NCBI GenBank assembly: GCA_038502055.1
Contig: JAXRKN010000043.1
Coordinates: 4,588,001 to 4,652,000, forward strand
DNA: 64,000 nucleotides
Reading direction: 5' to 3'
From: Tanytarsus gracilentus
Lineage: Eukaryota > Arthropoda > Insecta > Diptera > Chironomidae
Shown here: piece after piece, positions 59,947 to 64,000 of the stretch
Layout of the letters: every line of letters starts with the position of its first letter
How positions within the stretch are numbered: position 1 is the stretch's first letter
Translations under genes and position numbers: made by a program
Notes under the pieces: generated by a model
What the model was told of the DNA's origin: nothing
Seen by the model: only the letters and a program-made list of their open reading frames with translations
Database searches by the model: none

Positions 59947-61838
59947 CTAGTGAACTTCCGAGGGCTCGGGCTTTGTTGACGAATGATGATTAGGATCGGG
60001 GGCACTGAGAGGCTGCAGTAATAAAATTCTATTGAGTATTCACAAAATTAAAACCAAATTAAGGGTAACAATTACCGATTTGCTTACAAGTGCATGCTGG
60101 ATGTTAGTAGGTGCCGTAACTGGAGGAGCTGAAGCCGATTGGGAAGGCGGAGGGCCACTTGCCGCAGCACTGTGAGGTGCCTCTGTTCATTTGAATTAAT
60201 ATTTAGATTAAATTACTCATTGTGATAAATTTTATATTTCATTTTACCGTGACTAAGAGTGTTCGGTGTTGTACTGTGTGCTTGTTGTGTGTGTAATCCA
60301 GCGGAATAGAATCCAGCTCCACCATTATTTAGTCCTGAAGCATAAGTAAAGTACAATTTAGCGTCATTTCAAATTTTAGAAATGTATAAAATTACCTTCG
60401 GAGAATCCGCCAGCGCCTGATGATCTCAAAAAGTATTCCTTATTCACACAATTCCTGAGACATTCAGGAATAGTTCCAATGATTGCGCGTCGGATTTCAC
60501 TCGCGGCCATTTCACGGAGTTCTGTAGTTGCAGCTTCGCTGTAAAAGGCGGCATGTGGTGTACAAAGAAGATTCGGTGCATCTTTCAGCGCACCCTGGAA
60601 GATAAAGAAAAAATAAAGCATCGATTAGTAAAGAGGAAGCTGGGCTCATTTTTTTTTCTAAAAAAAGAGATATTTCATAAATATCTATTTTCTTTTGTGT
60701 GACTCAAATAAAAACCTGAAATACATTAAATGGCTCATTCTCGTGCACGTCTAACGCAGCCGCTCGTATTCTGCCTTGTTTTAGGGCTTGTGCAAGCGCC
60801 TCGTCGTCGACAAGTCCTCCTCGTGCCGTATTCACTAAAAATGCACCAGGTCTCATCTGTTTGATGAATGAATAAAACATTAAATAGTAGTAAAAGTTTT
60901 TATTGATTGAAGCATAACTTTTACCTGTTTAATTGTGTACTCATTAATGAGATGATGATTATGTTCGTTTAATGTACAGTGCAATGAGACACAGTCGGAG
61001 TGGAAGAGAAGTTCCTGAAGGGTGTAGACGCGATTAAGTCCTAGCGATTTCTCAATGCCGTCGGGCAAGTAGGGATCATAGAAGCTAACGTTGAATCCGA
61101 AAGCCTTTGCTCGCAAAGCCACTGCACTGCCGATGCGTCCAAGACCCACAATGCCTAGCGTATCGCCACGTATTCTCGCACATCCCTAGAATAATTCGCG
61201 AAATAAGCGAAAAGAAATGTGGTAAGTATATTTTTCAAGGTCACCTGTGCTGCGTCACGAACTTGTTCTGGTCCTGTGAATTTCTTGCCTTCGCGCACCA
61301 TATTCGCGAGCCAGTAGGTTCGTCGATAGAGATTTAGGATGAGACAGAGGGTCGTGTCGGCAACTTCTTCCACACCATACCCGGGCACATTACAGACTGC
61401 AATTCCCAGTTCACCGGCTGCTTTCACATCGATATTGTCTACGCCGCTACCAATACGAACAATAATTCGAAGGGCTTTAAATTTCTCGAGATCTTCTTTC
61501 GTGAGAATTATTGTGTGCCACATCAAAGCGCCAACGGCTTCATTTAATACCTTAAAAAAAGAACAATAAATATTTATTAAAATGATGTTCAATTATATTT
61601 ATAAGAAAGGCATTGAAAATTACAAAAATAATAAGGGTATTTTTATGCTCACTTTTTCATGAATTTCAGATGTGCTCTGAGCATCACAAAATGCGACTGT
61701 TGCAACATCTTTAAGGATTGGCATTTCAATGGAACAATCTCTACCATCTAATAAAGCTACGAGGGGCCGTGATTGTAGAGGACCGTTTGATGATATCGGA
61801 CCGCGTACGGCGTCGAGTCGAGGACGTTTTGGCATCAT
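59947..61838 (-). CDS. CtBP: C-terminal binding protein, NAD(H)-dependent transcriptional corepressor
   Basis: CtBP is recruited by PxDLS-motif repressors and brings chromatin-modifying enzymes; its dehydrogenase fold senses NAD(H). Eight coding exons: 61838-61653, 61550-61245, 61185-60925, 60856-60716, 60594-60396, 60334-60248, 60182-60076 and 60012-59947, 450 residues. Visible motifs are the RPLVALLDGRDCSIEMPILK start and IVRIGSGVDNID with the active-site Arg. GIVGLGRIGSAVALRAKAFG is the nucleotide fold, followed by DVHENEP (Glu) and NLLCTPHAAF (His). After NKEYFLR comes a low-complexity Gly/Ser/Pro tail spread over three small exons and ending EPSEVH, as in the long Drosophila isoform. The fourth intron has a weak donor (CAG|GTTTTT). 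The start MMPKRPRLD is the first Met in frame. Confidence 0.96.
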
Positions 61839-64000
61839 CTTTTAATAATTTTTTTTAATATTTTTTTCTTTTCAATATCACTAGCACTTAACACAATAGC
61901 GTAATGTCTCCACTGTCAGTTTTCTTCGTTGAATAAAAAATAAAATATATATATAAATCGTTTCCACTTATGTTGCTCTATGATTGTTCTTGTCTCTTTT
62001 TACTTTATCACTTTAAAATCTATTTAATGACATTTTTGTCATCATATCAAGTTCGTTCAGTGTTTTTACGAGTGAGTCATCAACTATCATTGCAGCATAA
62101 TTCGATCTGTAAATGAAAAAGAAGAAAAATTTCATGTTTAAATTTTCATCGTCATCATCAGCTTTAAATTTGATAAACTTTTTGAAAAGAAAAAAATAAT
62201 TTGAGTTTGCGTATGATTTTCGAGGAATTGTTGCCTGGGATTGCGAAACATTAACTTTATGCCGGCATTTCAATGTGTGAGTGCGGCATTTTTAAATAAA
62301 CGAAAAAAAAAAGTTTTTACAAATTTATTTGGTGAAAAATGTCACGATAAGAACAACCTTGAACGTGTTTTAATTTAAAAAATCAAATTAATACCGGAAA
62401 ATGTAGTGTATTTTTCAATTTTACACACTAAAATGCGATAAAAGACTTTTCTCTCTCTCGATTCGAATTTTTACATGTATTTGTTTTATCCTCTGCGCAC
62501 GTTGTGAAAATTTTCTCTTTAAAGAGTCGCATTTTCTCCATATACAGAAAGGTTATCAACATGAGCTTTAATATTACATTTTCTCTCCTCATCGCTCTTG
62601 ACGTTCGTGTGTTAGAAAAGTTTCGAAAAGGAATTTTTCATCAATGCAACAGAGTGGCAAATTTGATTCAAACTAAATCTCGCTAAACTTATATTAAAGT
62701 TGTTTGACATTGAAACTTTATAATCGATTTGAAATGCAATAAAAATAAATTTTGGCAAAAAAAAGTATTTTCGTAAACTTTAGTAACAAAAAAAATATTA
62801 AATTTTAAACAATTTCATCGCTCAGCTTTTCTCGTGAAAAAAAAACATAAAACGATAAACTTTTTTAAAACAAAAAAGTTTTCTTTTCTCTAACTTTTGT
62901 GTTCGTCCTCGCCCCCTCCCACCGCCCATACCTCCCACAACTCTCGGAGCGAAAGCGAAGGAGCACATTTTTTTCGGAAAAAAAAGAAAAGTTATAAAAA
63001 ATTTTTACAGCGCACAAAAAGCATATTAAAGAAGAAGTTTGTTCAAAAAACAAAGTTTGAAAATGAAAAGTTTTTCGATCTCAGGCGAGAGGCGAAGATT
63101 CTGGCATTCAACGCCAAGCGAATTATGGAAAGAGGAGCGGGGAGGCAAAAAAGTCTTCAACTTTTCCTTCAAATTTATTGTGCGGCTTTTGTTTTCAAGT
63201 TATGAAAAAGGCGAAGAGCGCGAAAAAGTAAAATCGTTGATGAACTTTGTGGAAAATTTTTTCCTTCTCTCATTTTGAATAATTTCCCACTCAAAATATC
63301 CGATTCAATTTTTCACTCAAAATTTAAAATTAAAATGTCTGTTCGAACTTTTTCACCACCTTTTATTTATTGAGAGTCTTCGCGCGACATCGAAAATTAA
63401 TTCAATCGAAGGAAATTTTCGCGTCATACATGTCTCAGACTTTGAGACAACAAACTTTCTCCATCTCTCTCTCTTGGGTAAGTTTATCCATGCTCATTCG
63501 CCAGCTACCTCCATTATCTTATCGGAAATTTCTCGCGACAACCCCCCCTCGAGTTAAAGTAAGACGAGAAAATGAAAACTCGAAGAAGGGAAAACTTTAC
63601 AAATCAATCTAAAGTTGAAACAAGTATGGAAAACTTGAAAAAGAAAGTTCCCAACTTTACATCTCTTCTTGTTGTTGTTATTGTTCTTTTTCTTTCACAA
63701 TATCTAAAAAGAATGAAGCAGCAGAGGAAAAGTTTGTGTGGAACAACACCCATTTCTTGCTTTTAATTTATCCCCTGAATCTCGAAAAAAAGAGCGAAAG
63801 AATGAGAGGATGAAGAGTTTCTCGAAGTTAATTTAAAAACTTTTTCATTTTTAGGAACCGAGAGAGTTTTCCTCAAACTTTTTTTTTTGCTCAACGTACG
63901 ATGAGAGCAATGGGGGGAGCAGCACTTTGGGTCTATTTTGACTATGACGGAAATTATTAGAGAAAAAGTTTTGATAGTGAAAATTTTAAAATGAAAGGAT
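61839..64000. other. Upstream region of CtBP
   Basis: Probable CtBP promoter and 5' leader on the minus strand; a TATATATATTTTA stretch lies near 61944-61957. Beyond 62 kb the sequence is AT-rich with one GC-richer patch (62900-62960). No frame here resembles a protein family I recognise. Confidence 0.5.

Noticed and set aside
61107..61569. Plus-strand frames opposite CtBP exons 2 and 3
   Set aside because: Antisense shadows; the minus-strand frame carries all the CtBP motifs.
1..64000. CRISPR arrays, bacterial operons, rRNA genes, viral insertions
   Set aside because: None seen; the sequence is ordinary animal nuclear DNA with spliced genes.

Overview
This is AT-rich genomic DNA from an insect, most likely a dipteran. 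The evidence is GT-AG introns, many only 50-75 bp long, and proteins that align closely, from memory, with the Drosophila forms of Homothorax, Glass and CtBP. A midge- or mosquito-like fly is my inference; the sequence does not name a species. hth, gl, CtBP and Tsc1 all map to Drosophila chromosome arm 3R (recalled), so the window looks like a piece of Muller element E in a rearranged order.

Layout. Positions 1-19182 (+) hold the 3' part of the TALE homeobox gene homothorax: three short coding exons in very long introns, one carrying a young hAT-type MITE (5194-5570). A long hth 3' UTR follows, probably to about 23.22 kb, with three sites matching the Hox-cluster microRNAs iab-4/iab-8. From about 23.25 to 43.06 kb I see no convincing gene; a 1.6-kb terminal-inverted-repeat element (33517-35116) with foldback-like internal repeats and a tRNA-like insert lies there.

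From 43.06 to 51.9 kb is a compact block. It holds Rrp46 (-), UQCC2 and METTL15 (+, overlapping), ATG4D-type protease (-), TSC1/hamartin (+) and EMC6 (+). Divergent pairs share promoters of 180-280 bp and convergent pairs nearly touch. UQCC2 and METTL15 look dicistronic: two mitochondrial proteins overlap by 35 nt, and no AUG lies between their start codons in the spliced mRNA. ATG4D and TSC1, both tied to autophagy, share a 181-bp promoter.

From 55.1 to 57.9 kb (+) is glass, the photoreceptor transcription factor. Its five zinc fingers are cut up by six introns. Its TGA stop is followed in frame by 60 coding-like codons, a strong stop-readthrough candidate. CtBP (-) occupies 59947-61838 with eight coding exons. 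The last 2 kb is upstream sequence of CtBP with no gene that I can support.

The two observations most worth following up are the UQCC2/METTL15 arrangement and the glass C-terminal extension.
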